Source: Oryza sativa Japonica Group
Lineage: Eukaryota > Streptophyta > Magnoliopsida > Poales > Poaceae
Assembly (NCBI RefSeq): GCF_034140825.1
Contig: NC_089042.1
Coordinates: 27,030,501 to 27,094,500 of the forward strand
Length of the DNA stretch: 64,000 bases
Direction: 5' to 3'
Part shown: piece by piece, positions 23,657-38,637 of the stretch
Numbering within the stretch: the first letter of the stretch is position 1
Layout: the number at the start of each line of letters is the position of its first letter
The notes under the pieces: generated by a model
Told to the model about the DNA's origin: nothing
Databases searched by the model: none
The model's input: the letters and a program-made list of their open reading frames with translations, nothing else
Made by a program: the position numbers and the translations under genes

Positions 23657-24021
23657 GGCCCTGTTTAAATTCCCTGGTAAAATTTTACACCCTGTTACAT
23701 CGAATGTTCATACACATGCATCGAATGTTTAGACACATGCATGAAGTATTAAATGTAAACGAAAAAATAACTAATTATACAGATTGCGTGTAAATTGCGA
23801 GACGAATCTTTTAAGCCTAATTGCGCCATGATTTGACAATGTTGTGCTATAGTAAACATCTGCTAATGATGGATTAATTAGGCTTAATAAATTCGTCTCG
23901 CAGTTTACAGTCGGAATCTGTAATTTGTTTTGTTATTAGTTTACGTTTAATACTTTAAATGTGTGCCCGTATATCCAATATGACACGCTAAAACTTTTCA
24001 CCCCTGGATCTAAACACAGTC
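23657..24021. mobile_element. Tourist-like MITE
   Basis: A 365-bp element with ends GGCCCTGTTTAAATTCC and GGATCTAAACACAGTC, flanked by TAA at 23654-23656 and 24022-24024. The centre holds GCGAGACGAATCTTTTAAGCCTAATT and, inverted, AATTAGGCTTAATAAATTCGTCTCGC. This is a large family in rice. Confidence 0.75.
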
Positions 24022-24383
24022 TAAGTGAATAGCTGTAGTAGTCTAGATAAAACTCAAAACTCAAGGTTGGTGTTGATAAGAAGCTAGATGAAGAAGGAGA
24101 TCTACAGTCAAAGCTTGGCTCCAGATAGCCGCCACCCTCACTGTTGCTTGTCTCCTTTTGTGCAATTTGCATTTCTTCCAGCCGGATGGTCCAAGTGAAA
24201 ACCCAAACACAGGTCATCAAAGCCGATGTCTTAACTGTTGCATACTACACACACCAATTAACTGGCACATTAACACACACTACAACTTATGAAAAAAAAA
24301 GTTCCTTTTTAATTGCACATGAATTATATTAGATGTTGCAACCTTCATAATTTGTTTTAGCTATAATCCAATGGACAGACAGT

Positions 24384-24437
24384 GACAACAGAGCTCACAA
24401 TCTTTTTCGAAAAAAAAAAAGACAACAGAGCTCACAA
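24384..24437. mobile_element. Poly(A) retroposition scar with 17-bp target duplication
   Basis: GACAACAGAGCTCACAA occurs twice (24384-24400 and 24421-24437) around a 20-bp insert consisting of TCTTTTTCG followed by eleven A. The perfect direct repeats plus A-tail look like an extreme 5'-truncated LINE/SINE-type insertion. Confidence 0.6.
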
Positions 24438-25268
24438 GCATACAGTGATGCAGACGGCCATGCGTGACATACCAGTCCTGAACAGAGGACATAAGTTCTA
24501 AGAATTGCGTGCGTCAGCAATGCCAATGAGGAAACCGACAACTCAGCATCTACCATACGATATGCTCTTGTGCGTTCTCTAATCCGCATGCAAATATCTA
24601 ATAGAAGTGTCTGGAGAGGAGTCGTGGAGCGGTATAAACCAGCTCCATATATCTAGTTTATTCTATGATAGCGTTTTATCTAGCTCTGCTCTTATTTTAA
24701 GTGGGCTAAAACTATTTGGTTAGACTCTAGCTTTTGGAGTGGAGCTATGCCAAACAGACCTCAAATATAGAATACTTAAGGAGTCAAGGTTAGTGGCTAA
24801 GCACACGATTATCCTCTTGTTCTTCAAGCAACACATTATTCCTGGCTGATTGAGACACCAACCCGTGCTAATTAAGCAGTTCAATCATTTAACCAAAAAA
24901 AACTAATTAAGCTAAGCATCCGTAAGCAAAGAACACAGAGTGAGCTGTAATGATCTGTAGTACTACGCTTTAATTGCTTTGACCACGGCCGCCGCCATTG
25001 TTGTGCTCTTCTTCTCCCTTTCTTCCCCGGCGCCGACCTCCCTGCCACGCGTCGTGCCCTGATTAGCTCACTCCCCCCTGCCCCCACCTGTCAGCCTTAC
25101 ACGTTGCGCTGTAGTAGGTGGGGCCCACTTGAGGAAGCGGGGGTCAAACTTCCCCCGCGTTTTGGTCGTCGTCGTCGTCGTCTTCTTCCTTCTCCTCCTC
25201 CGCCTCGAATGGCTCCACGCTTCAGCCGCGGCTAGGGTTTCGTCGCGAGCGACCTCCCGCCGCCCGCC

Positions 25269-29379
<4,111 letters not shown>

Positions 29380-29721
29380 TGACTTTGGTGCCGCCTGCAC
29401 ACTGGGAAAATTGTACATTCAGGCTCATCTGAAGTGTGTAATGACAGCCATTACATTGTTTTGTCATCTTTGTTATTCTTTTCTTTTTTGCTGTTCCTAC
29501 TTAGAGACCTTAGACATCTGGAAGGCTATATGTAAGATATTGACTTCTACATTCCAATGGAAATAAATAAATATTATCCTGTAGATATTATAGTTCCCCC
29601 TACTTAAGCAGCCTCTGCAAAGGATCCACTGAACCTTGTATTGCTCATGTGATGCTTCACTTGCTGGCAAATGCTGGATGCAGGAAATAAAATTATTGAT
29701 CCATCTGTTGTAGCATCAACC
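29380..29721. other. 3' UTR of CERK1 and spacer to the tRNA gene
   Basis: About 340 bp of AT-rich sequence with AATAAATAAAT near 29560, a likely polyadenylation region. No gene seen. Confidence 0.6.
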
Positions 29722-29761
29722 GTTGAGATGGCCGAGTTGGTCTAAGGCGCCAGATTAAGGT

Positions 29762-29794
<33 letters not shown>

Positions 29795-29802
29795 TCTCAA
29801 CA
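29722..29802 (+). tRNA. tRNA-Leu (anticodon AAG)
   Basis: Full cloverleaf of 81 nt without intron. The acceptor stem GTTGAGA (29722-29728) pairs with TCTCAAC (29795-29801), with A as discriminator. The anticodon stem CCAGA/TCTGG encloses the loop TTAAGGT, giving anticodon AAG. A long variable arm (TCCGAAAGGGC) is typical of leucine tRNAs. The A box (TGGCCGAGTTGG) and B box (GGTTCAAATCC) are intact. CAA just upstream and TATTTTTCTTATTTTT downstream fit plant Pol III start and stop signals. CCA is not encoded, as usual in plants. Confidence 0.95.
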
Positions 29803-29980
29803 TTATTTTTCTTATTTTTCCTCTGTTGCCTTTACTGCTATTGCTGCTAAAATTTCAACATTATTTTTCTTATTTTCCCCCTGTTGCCTTTACTGCTATT
29901 GCTGCTAAAATTTCATCTTTTGTTTCTGCCTGTTGACTGTTGTAAAATTTCATCTTTTGTTTCTGCCTGTTGACTGTTGT
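29798..29980. repeat. Two nested tandem duplications after the tRNA gene
   Basis: A 58-bp unit (CAACATTATTTTTC...TGCTGCTAAAATTT) occurs at about 29798-29855 and 29856-29913. It is followed by a 37-bp unit (CATCTTTTGTTTCTGCCTG...) at 29914-29950 and most of it again at 29951-29980. The first unit includes the last bases of the tRNA and its T-run terminator. Confidence 0.9.
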
Positions 29981-31139
29981 AATTCATATATTTTTTTAGC
30001 CTTTTCTGCTAAAAGTTCATCTATTTTCTTTCGTAGCCTTGCTGCTGTTGTTTGGCTGTAAAAACCAAAACATCTTTTCTGTCTGCTCACAAATCTCTCG
30101 GATTGGTGCAGGACATGCAAATTTGGATGAGCAGTAAATTTCATTGTTGTTCCATGGCATCGTGTAAATTTATTGGATTGGACAATGGCATTTTGCAGAA
30201 TTATTTATGCTTCGACTTCCCTATTCTCTTTCCAGTCTCCCACGTCAGGGGAGGGGTAGGAGAGCCGCGTCAATGGCGGCCGGCCGGCCGGCGACGAGGA
30301 TCCCCACGGCCACCGGCGCCTCCGCGCAGGGCAACCGAAGAAGAAGAGAACCCCCAGCAACGTGAGGAGCGCTACGTGGGCCGAATATCTTTCATGGTAG
30401 TGGGCCGATTTGTTTCATGGGCCTACGCTAGTTATCATCTGAAGCCAGCTTAGTGGGCTCGATGCCAACACGGCCCATATTGGATTACCCGTCAATTGGG
30501 CCCAATCGGCTGGCTGGCCTTCCTCCTGTGCTCGCCCGTTGTACCGAAAATTTAACAATATAACCATTTTCAAAAACTTATTTGAAAAATGAATCACGAC
30601 TTCAACGTCATCAGGTTTAGCGAAGTCCAATATCTCTGCATCAAAACCGATGGCACGATTTATTTTTGAAATAAGTTTTTAACACGGTTTCGTAATAAGT
30701 TTTTGAAAAGAGTCAAATTGTCAAATTTCTGGCCCGATGTGCTCTTTGCGTTACAATTTCTGCTGCTGCATGTGAGGGTCTACTTTCAGTTTTGTTCTTT
30801 CTGTTCTTCGAATTCCATGATAATAAAGAGTTTAAATATTGTGGGAACGAAAAAAGCTCCTGTTTTTCAAACTAGGCTAATCAAATCTCCTTTGAAATGA
30901 AGGATTTTTTTTTTGAAGAATTTAATGAAAAGTAAACTAATTACCATAAAAAATAATTATGTAAAAATCCTTGTGTTCGAATAATACACAGTTCATCTAT
31001 CTCACACGTGAAGCATGGAAAGCATGATCAGCTAGCTATGCGGCGACGGCACTTCCTCGTCGATCATTACGCTGCGGCAAGAAAATAAAACGTACGGACA
31101 CGATGGAGGGGTCATTTCCTTTACAATAATAACACTACT

Positions 31140-31360
31140 ATCAGTATTTCCCAAACCGCTAAAACCGGGTTACCGTACCCCAACAGTAAGCACGGTTACC
31201 ATACGGTAACCGCGGTAATCATGTGAAACCATGTAAAATTTATCAAAAATTCAAATTATTTTTTAAATTTATTTAAATTTAAGGAGGTTGTCGTGGTTTT
31301 TCTATTATCGTACCCCACGGTAACCGCGCGGTTACCGACGATAACGTAAATCCTGACTAC
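31140..31360. repeat. GGTTACCG-rich repeat
   Basis: Multiple GGTTACCG, CGGTAACCGCGG and GTACCCCACGGTAACC words in both orientations flank an AT-rich centre (AAATTTATTTAAATTTAAGG). It is related to the shorter stretch at 15875-16010. Confidence 0.5.
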
Positions 31361-31603
31361 TATATGTATTGATGTGTGGGACATATCAGTAACTGTAACG
31401 ATTGTAATAACAATATGATAGAGGATTATAGGAGTGGATCATGACCTGGACCGATGACCCATTATAGCTTAGGCTGCCTGTGAATATCAATTACAAGATG
31501 AAAATACAGACTTTACAGTACATATTGTATCTCAGGATATGTTGATGTGTGTCATTAGTAGTATATCTAAATCAGCACACAGATTAGATGCTACTACTAT
31601 ATA

Positions 31604-31723
31604 CTTCTTCCGTTTCATAATGTAAGTCATTTTAACATTTTTCACATTTATATTGATGCTTAAGAATCTAGATAAATATATTAATTAGTAGCATGAATAA
31701 CTTACATTGTTAAATGGAGGAAG
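31604..31723. mobile_element. Stowaway-like MITE
   Basis: A 120-bp element with ends CTTCTTCCGTTTCATAATGTAAG and CTTACATTGTTAAATGGAGGAAG, flanked by TA at 31602-31603 and 31724-31725. Confidence 0.75.
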
Positions 31724-31951
31724 TATATGCGATCGTCGTGTCGTTTCACTGCTCGAACCTTTTGACAATATGGTTGCCAAGACGAATTTTGGTGCTACTA
31801 TAAGATCGTTGTCGTTGCGTTTTATTTGGCCAAGTGAGAGTATACCCTTTTTGCCCTTTTTTATGGTGAAAAACAATAGAAGTTATACATGATGTTTTGC
31901 AGGAGTACAAACATTTGCAATACTGTCGGTGCCTATAAAGCTATATAAATT

Positions 31952-33202
31952 AGAGAAAAGTACATTTTACCCCCCTAACTATCGAGGTCGACCGAATTAC
32001 ACACCCAAACTCGAAAACCGGACATTCTACACCCTCAAGTATTGATACCGGGCAAATTACCCCCCTGAGCACTGTTTTAGGTGGTTTTGGGATAGACTTG
32101 CTGACATGGCATTCCAGCGTGGCAAAAAAAAAATAATAATGGACCCACGTGTCAGTCTCTTTATCTCCTCTCTATCCCCTCGCGCCGGCCAGCCTCCTCT
32201 CGCCGCGGGAGAAGGCACCTCCGCCGGCCACGCGCGGACCACCTCCTCCGCTCGCCGCGGGCGGAGCCGCCTCCGCCGGCCGCGCACGGCCCCGCCGCGA
32301 GGGCCTCCTCCGCTCGCCTTCCAGCTCCGCGCGGCTTCGCCGTCTCCGCCGGCTGCGCGCGGCTCCACCGCCTCCGCGGGCCGCACGCGGCTCCGCCGCC
32401 TCCACTGGCCAAGCGCGCCTCCGCCGCCTCCGTCGGCCACGCGCGGCCCTGCCGCGGCTCCACAGCAGCTAGCCATGCATCCACAGTAATCGGCGCGCAG
32501 AGGCAGACGGCGGGCGGCGGCGGCGGCACGGTGTATGAGGAGGAGGTTGAAGACGACGATGACGATGGCGGCGACGGGCGGCTGAGACAGAGGCGGAGAC
32601 GGCGTGGGCGGCCAGCGGCGGAGGCGGAGCTCCTCGGGTGTCGCGGCGGCGACAGCGTGGCAACAGGGAGCATGTAGAGCCGGCGGTGGCGCGCGGGAGG
32701 GCGGCGGCACGGCAGTAGGGGGGCACGGGCGTCGCCCCTTGCTAATGCGGTGGTTGGCGGCCGCCCAAGCGCCGCAACCGAGGTGGACAAAGAGGTTGAA
32801 GACGACGACGACGAGCTCGGGCACGGCCCGTGCGAGCTCCGTCTCCCGCTGCCAGCCGCCCGCTCCGCCTTCGTCTCAGCCTCCCGCCGCCTGAGGAGCT
32901 CCGCCTCTGCCTCCCGAGGAGCTTCGCTGGCGCGAGGGGATGAGGCTGGCTGGTGCGAGGGGATAGAGAATTAGAGAGGAGATATAGAGACTGACATGTG
33001 GGTCCATTATTTTTTTTAATTTTTTTTGCCACGCTGGAATGCCACGTCAGCAAGTCTATCCCAAAACCACCTAAAACAGTGCTCAGGGGGGGGGTAATTT
33101 GTCCGGTTTCAATAGTTGAGGGTGTAGAATGTCTGGTTTTCGAGTTCGGGGGTGTAATTCGGTCGACCTCGATAGTTTAGGGGGTAAAATGTACTTTTCT
33201 CT
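31952..33202. mobile_element. Long-TIR DNA transposon with GC-rich interior (MULE-like)
   Basis: A 1,251-bp element. The ends AGAGAAAAGTACATTTTACC and its complement begin terminal inverted repeats of about 230 bp with few mismatches. They are flanked by ATAAATT at 31945-31951 and 33203-33209. The interior (about 32180-32960) is very GC-rich, with CGCCTCCGCCGGC-type sub-repeats and two copies of GAGGTTGAAGACGACGA (near 32541 and 32791). No transposase is visible. Long TIRs suggest the Mutator-like superfamily, but the target duplication is 7 bp rather than the usual 9. Confidence 0.75.
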
Positions 33203-34255
33203 ATAAATTATAATACGGGCTTGTTCACCATGTTGGTCAAATTAATCATATCAAATTTTAGTAATACCAAATTTTAACATGTTTTATCATTACCAAATTT
33301 TGACATCATTAGCTTTGATTGGTTTGATGCATTTACCAAATCTTGGTTAAGTTTTAAGAGAGGAAGCTTAACTGCTAAAACCTAATAAGGTTGTAATGGT
33401 TAAAGTGTGTTTCTATCAAAAATTTAGGAAGGTTGAAAGTTGCAACAACTAAATATGCCATATGTTGTCTAATATGGTAGCTAACATGGAAGTATTAGGT
33501 TCCTAACAAAATTGCAACCTTACGGTTTATTACTCCTAAGTCGTTTTAGCTTTTTAGTTAACTTTTTCTAAGTCTGATCAAATTTAGAAAACATATAGTA
33601 GCATTTTCAATATAAAATAAACATATTATAAAAATATATTAAATGTTAGTTTTAATAAAAGTAATTTAATGTTGTAGATGCTGCTATTTTTTATAAACTT
33701 GATCAAATTATAATAGTTTGACTAGAAAAAAAATAAAAACAACTAAATAATAAGTGGAGAGAGATAATAGGTAATGCATTTTTTTACATTATATAGGACA
33801 ACGATATATATCTCGTTTGCCAATATGTATGGCCGTGATTTTTTCGGATAAACAAAAAATGGGAGCAATGGACAAAAACCAAGACATATATATCTAGCAG
33901 CAATAAAATCCTTCTAGAAGGCAATGGACAATCGTGCACACGCGTAGCATATCCGCGTAAATCTCTCCACATGATACTTTGCTAACTAGCCACACCCTAC
34001 GGATCACTACTTCTTCCATTTTCTCATACTTTGCTCCCTTTTTTTTTACTTTTTAAATTAATTAAATTTGATTTTATTTTATTTTCCAGATTTTTAAATT
34101 TAATCAGCCAAAGCGAGCAGCAAACTCACCCAGGGTGAGTAGCAAGAGAGCCCCCACCCCCCCCCCCCCCGGGACCCCAACACGCAAGCACTGGCGTAAT
34201 CGGCGCCACGTGGCGGGCACGGTGGGCCCCACCACACCCCCACCCCACTGCCCCC

Positions 34256-34261
34256 TATAAA
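34256..34261 (+). promoter_or_regulatory. TATA box of the SURNod19-family gene
   Basis: CCCCCTATAAAC places TATAAA about 25-30 bp before a pyrimidine-rich leader (CTCTTCTTCCTCC). Upstream lie GCCACGTGGC (G-box core, near 34205) and GTGGGCCCCACC. Confidence 0.65.
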
Positions 34262-34321
34262 CTTGAGAGACTCTTCTTCCTCCCTCCTTACGGCGACTCA
34301 TCTGCTTCTTCTTCCGCTACG

Positions 34322-35579
34322 GTATGGCTCCCCACTCTCCATCTCCTTTCCCTTCTCTCTATCTCTTATATTGTGTGCTGTTTGGTTCATACGGAGTATG
34401 ATTTGTTGTTGTTCTGCGGTCTCTCATGAGGCGCTGATAGGATTTTTTTTTTTTTGGCAAGGGGAATTAAAAGATTTTGAGTCTTTGGATTATGATTATC
34501 CCAGTTCATATAGCTACTAGTGGTAATTCATCTATACTAGTTTCCTACTTAGGAGTGTAGCTTTTGGTTCTGCATCTTGTGAAGGTGTCCTTCTCCCTGT
34601 TCCTTGTTGATCAGGCCGAGTTGGCCATGGTGTGATGGTGTAGTAGGATCTTTTCTTGGAGGTAGTAGTAATTTACCCTTTCCTTTTTTTTGTATGTGTG
34701 TGAATGATATTATATACTCCTGAAGTTCGAGAGTAGAAGTAGTTAAATTGACAAGTGGTCTGCGAAAATAACCTAGGGGAATATGAAATGGAATCATCAC
34801 GGCACCAGTGCTAAAATTCTGTCTGAATTATCAAGGCATCTGAATATTTTTGCCTTAAAAATTGCAGTAGTTGTGCCCTTGTGGGTCCTGTGTTACACTG
34901 AAAGTTCTTGGTTTTAATACTATTAGAAGTACATTTGGTAAGTTCTTTCACACCCAGCTATAGGGAGGTCGAATAATTTTCATACAGCCATGGCTAGTAA
35001 TTACTACTACAGTTGTTGGTTGCAGCAAGCCAGCTTTAATTCCTAATTTGGTCAATATCCTTTAGTAGCATGTAGCATTTGTTATGTTTGTAGCTAGGAA
35101 GATAGGATCGTGAAGTCTTTCTTTTTTTCTCCAGGAATTTATTTCGATTTGGATAATGAAGTCTTTAATGGCTTATGGGCCTCTACAACGTCGTAAAGAA
35201 GTAGAGACAGAAGGTTATGAATTCAGACCAAAATTCAAATTTAGAACTTTTTGGATGGTAACTGGATGTACAGGGCAAAATATATATATATTTTTGGTCT
35301 GGTATCTGGATTTCACTGGGTGCTGGTAATTCTAGACAAACCAGTATCTCGAACCCTGATCTTGACAGAGAGCCACATAGATAGTACAATAGTTGTATAA
35401 AGTGGTCTATCAAGTAACATCAGCACATGATGTTTGTGATCCAAAGTTGCTAGATATTTCATTAGTTTCTCTTACTCCCACTTGCTAATTTCTGCATGAA
35501 TCAGTTCCTATTATACCGAAGAGTTCTTTTTAGTTGTCATTTAGTTCCTAATTAATTTGATTTTTACAAAATTTTGTAG
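34322..35579 (+). other. 5' UTR intron of the SURNod19-family gene
   Basis: A likely leader intron of 1.26 kb: donor CTACG|GTATGG after a short leader, acceptor TTTTGTAG just 12 bp before the start codon. No other feature is seen inside it. Confidence 0.6.
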
Positions 35580-35591
35580 CTTGTGGGCACG

Positions 35592-37228
35592 ATGAGAAGG
35601 GCGACCATTCTTGTACTGCTCATTGCACTCTCATCTGTTATTGCTCCCCTTCCATTGGAAGCTCTCAATGTAAGAGGCCATCTACTGAAATCCAAGACAT
35701 TTCTGTCTCCGGCATTCTTCCTGCACCCTGGATCAGTTTCAAACAAGTTCTACTATGATGTCCCCTTCCCTAGAGGCCACCTTGCTCTCAAGAGCTTTAA
35801 TGCTGAAGTCGTAGACGAGAATGGCGTCCCTGTTCCGCTCCATGATACTTACCTGCATCACTGGGTTGTGGAACCATACTATGCTTTAAAGAACAGTGAT
35901 AGCGCAGACGCGCAAAAGCTACCCAAGGGGATCATTGCAAGGAACTCTGGTGTGTGCAAGAAAACATTAGGCCAGTACTACGGCCTTGGTTCTGAGACTC
36001 GCCATACTGCCACATGGGTACCTGATCCTTACGGCATAGAGATTGGTAATCCGGAGAAGCCCCCTGAAGGATATGAGGAGAAATGGTTGATCAATGTGCA
36101 TGCCATTGACACAAGGGGTGCGATCGACAAGCTAGGATGCACTGAGTGCAAGTGTGATCTTTACAACATGACGATCGACGAGTATGGGCGCAAACTCCCA
36201 AAGGACTACATTGGTGGTTTATATTGCTGCTATGATGAGACGCAGTGCAAGGTTAAGGAAGGTTTCAACGGTGAGCTACGGAAGCTGTTCTTGCGGTACA
36301 CTGTGACGTGGCTTGACTGGAGTGATGCGGTTGTGCCAGTCAAGATTTACATATTTGATGTTACTGACACTTCTCCGCCTGATGAAAAATCCGGAACTGC
36401 CTGCAAGGTATGCAAATAAAAGTTTAATATGGAATCGATATTGTTTCAAATATTGAGAGCTTCTCTCATTGCTTGAAATTTGCATTGTCAAACATTCGGT
36501 AGATTAGATTGTTTATGATTTTAAATGTTGTTTGTTCAGGTTGAGTACCAAGTTGAGGAATGCAGTCCAGAAAACCGGGCCAAGAATGAGTGCATTGATG
36601 TTAAAGTAACCAAAGAAGTAATACCCTGTGGAGGCGATATCGTGTTTGGTGTCGCGCATCAGCATTCAGGTGGAATTGGTGCCTCTTTACACGGCCAGGT
36701 AATGGATAAACACAAATGTCTCAACCAATCTGCTTACGCATCACTCTACGTTTCCTATATGAAATTGTCGCAATCTGGACAGATTTTTATCTGAAATCTC
36801 TTTGATTCTCATCTCTGAATGAGAAATTGACATCATTTTCTACTTACTGCAGGATGGACGTCTGCTTTGTGCATCGATTCCGAGCTATGGCAAGGGGGAA
36901 GAGGCTGGCAATGAAGATAACTACATCGTCGGCATGTCAACATGCTACCCGAAGCCGGGATCAGTCAAGGTCAGTGATGGCGAGGTGCTGACCGTCGTCT
37001 CCAACTACAGCAGTGACCGCCAGCACACCGGCGTCATGGGCCTGCTCTACATCCTTGTTGCAGAGCAAGAACAGCCAGCTCCCAAGCCTGCTCTGTGCTT
37101 CAGCTTCCCGGTTCCATGTAAGTTGAACAAAATCATCAACATGGTTCATGCCCCATTTCTTGCAATCTTGATGCTGATTTTGCGCATTTGTAGGGTGCTT
37201 ACCGACATGGCTGACGAGCAATCTCTGA
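35592..37228 (+). CDS. SURNod19-family secreted protein (stress up-regulated Nod 19)
   Basis: Four exons, 35592-36407, 36540-36698, 36853-37117 and 37194-37228, join in frame to 424 residues. The start is the ATG at 35592, not the in-frame GTG before it. A signal peptide covers about residues 1-25 (ILVLLIALSSVIAPL). The family pattern is clear: FPRGHLALKSFNAEVVDE, HHWVVEPYY, ETRHTATWVPDPYGIEIGNP, a Cys-rich CTECKCDLYN, GGLYCCYDETQC and FGVAHQHSGGIGASLHG. The C-terminus is completed by the last short exon (PWCLPTWLTSNL). Members are extracellular or vacuolar and rise under stress or nodulation in other plants; the biochemical role is unknown. Confidence 0.88.
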
Positions 37229-38637
37229 ATGTTCAAGTTGGACCTGAAGAAGATGATGCATAGATGTAAGCAAATAAGTTGCCTGGGTTTTTTTGTTGAA
37301 CTATGGCAGACCATAGGAGTAGTTTGCTGTGTCATTTTGATGAACCATCAGTAGTTTCTGATGATCTGTGGCACTACGGCACTAATATATCAAACTGGGT
37401 CATATACAAGGGCATTGGCAGACATCTTTCTCCAAATAATAGTATTACTCTGAAGAAGCTAGTGAAAACTGGGAACCAGATGTACAATCTCTTGTACTGT
37501 TGTACTGTTATATACTGGTGTATACAGTATTTATGTATATGGTTTTTAGGTAATGGAATGAATAGTTATATACTGGCTTATGTATGCATGTAACATGATC
37601 TATATACTTGAGCTCTTGCAGACCAATGAAATTTAACATCAAAATCCACATACACACTATTAAAATGTACATTAGCCACCAAACTCGATCATTGGGTAGT
37701 ATGATTCTGTAGCATTTTTTTATTTGAAATGATTCTGTAGCTTTCATAGTACGCCTCCTTAAAAATATAATAAAATAATAAAAAAAAAACTTTCAGATAG
37801 ACATCATCGTACGTGTTGCAACCAGTTGTCGTCCTAGATTTCTTCTCATTCTTGTATGCCTTGTGTCATCCAGACAGTGACAGATTATGACCAGAACAAT
37901 GCAGGAAAGGGACAACTAGGATGCTTTGTGCGTTGATCTAAGACGATTATTTAATTTAATTGTGTCAATTATCTGCTAACGAACTATTCCTAATGCCATC
38001 AACATCAAGTCCAAACAAGTTGATGGGAATATATATAGTGCTGGCACAGTATCAGCGTTCTTGCAAGACAAGGCAATGAAAAATACAAGGACGAATTAAC
38101 AATGCTGCATAATTTTCTTGGTTTTGACTTAGCAAACAACCACAGCTTAATAGTCGTACAATCTGATTTGGAACGACCTGTAAAAGCTCATCCCATGAAA
38201 AAAAAATTACGTCCTGCTGCAATATGCAGATTGAATACTGCAAAGATGCTGACATGTAACAATAAAAGTAACACATAATGACAGAACCGAAAGAAACCAG
38301 CAAGAAAAATTCACAACTAAGCCGGCTTGACAAGAGCCAAATTTCATTTACAAAAGCTGTTAAACTTGCTACTACATTACATGACTGTAGTATCAACTCT
38401 TCAAAGAGAAAAAGCAGAAGTAAAGTGAGGCAGGTTAATTAGGGGGTCTCAGGGCAGCTCTTTTATATGTGACAGAAGACAAGAGCTGCTCACTGAGGAA
38501 ATTTCCCCATGTCAGGAAACATAAACAGAGAAAATGGAGCTTCTGAACATCTAACTATTAGATCAGCTGACACCTAACAGATTAGCATTTCCGTCAGTAG
38601 GTTGTATTGGACAGGTGATGTGGTATAACTGAAACAA
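37229..38637. other. Tail-to-tail spacer between the SURNod19-family gene and RBR1
   Basis: About 1.4 kb holding the two 3' UTRs and AT-rich spacer. I see no gene, MITE or other structure beyond poly-A runs near 37770. Confidence 0.6.

Larger units (their letters stand above)
22632..25268. other. Intergenic interval with MITEs
   Basis: Between the DUF247 gene and OsCERK1. It contains two inverted-repeat elements (22774-22888, 23657-24021), a retroposition scar (24384-24437) and a decayed hAT-like segment with AGCTCC/GGAGTGGAGCT words near 24615-24765. The last 200 bp before OsCERK1 has CGTCGTCGTCGTCGTCTTC repeats and is probably its promoter and leader. No gene seen. Confidence 0.6.
29981..34255. 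other. 4.3 kb interval without a supported gene
   Basis: A GC-rich patch at 30240-30370 (GGCCGGCCGGCCGG, encoding Arg/Pro-rich frames) may be a gene remnant, but shows no domain. The interval also holds the GGTTACC repeat, a Stowaway, the 1.25 kb long-TIR element and AT-rich filler at 33210-34100. A run of about 16 C lies near 34155. Confidence 0.5.

Noticed and set aside
30052-30453. Possible gene in the GC patch near 30300
   Set aside because: The frame mixes AT-rich intergenic codons with a short GC-rich patch; there is no domain and no conserved start.
32057-32824. 255-codon open frame in the long-TIR element
   Set aside because: Low-complexity Arg/Ala/Gly translation that runs into the TIR; several other frames are open as well, which is typical of GC-rich repeats rather than a gene.
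34140-34175. Poly-C run as a possible G-quadruplex switch
   Set aside because: The minus strand would have a long G run, but a single homopolymer near a promoter is not evidence of function and may vary in length by slippage.
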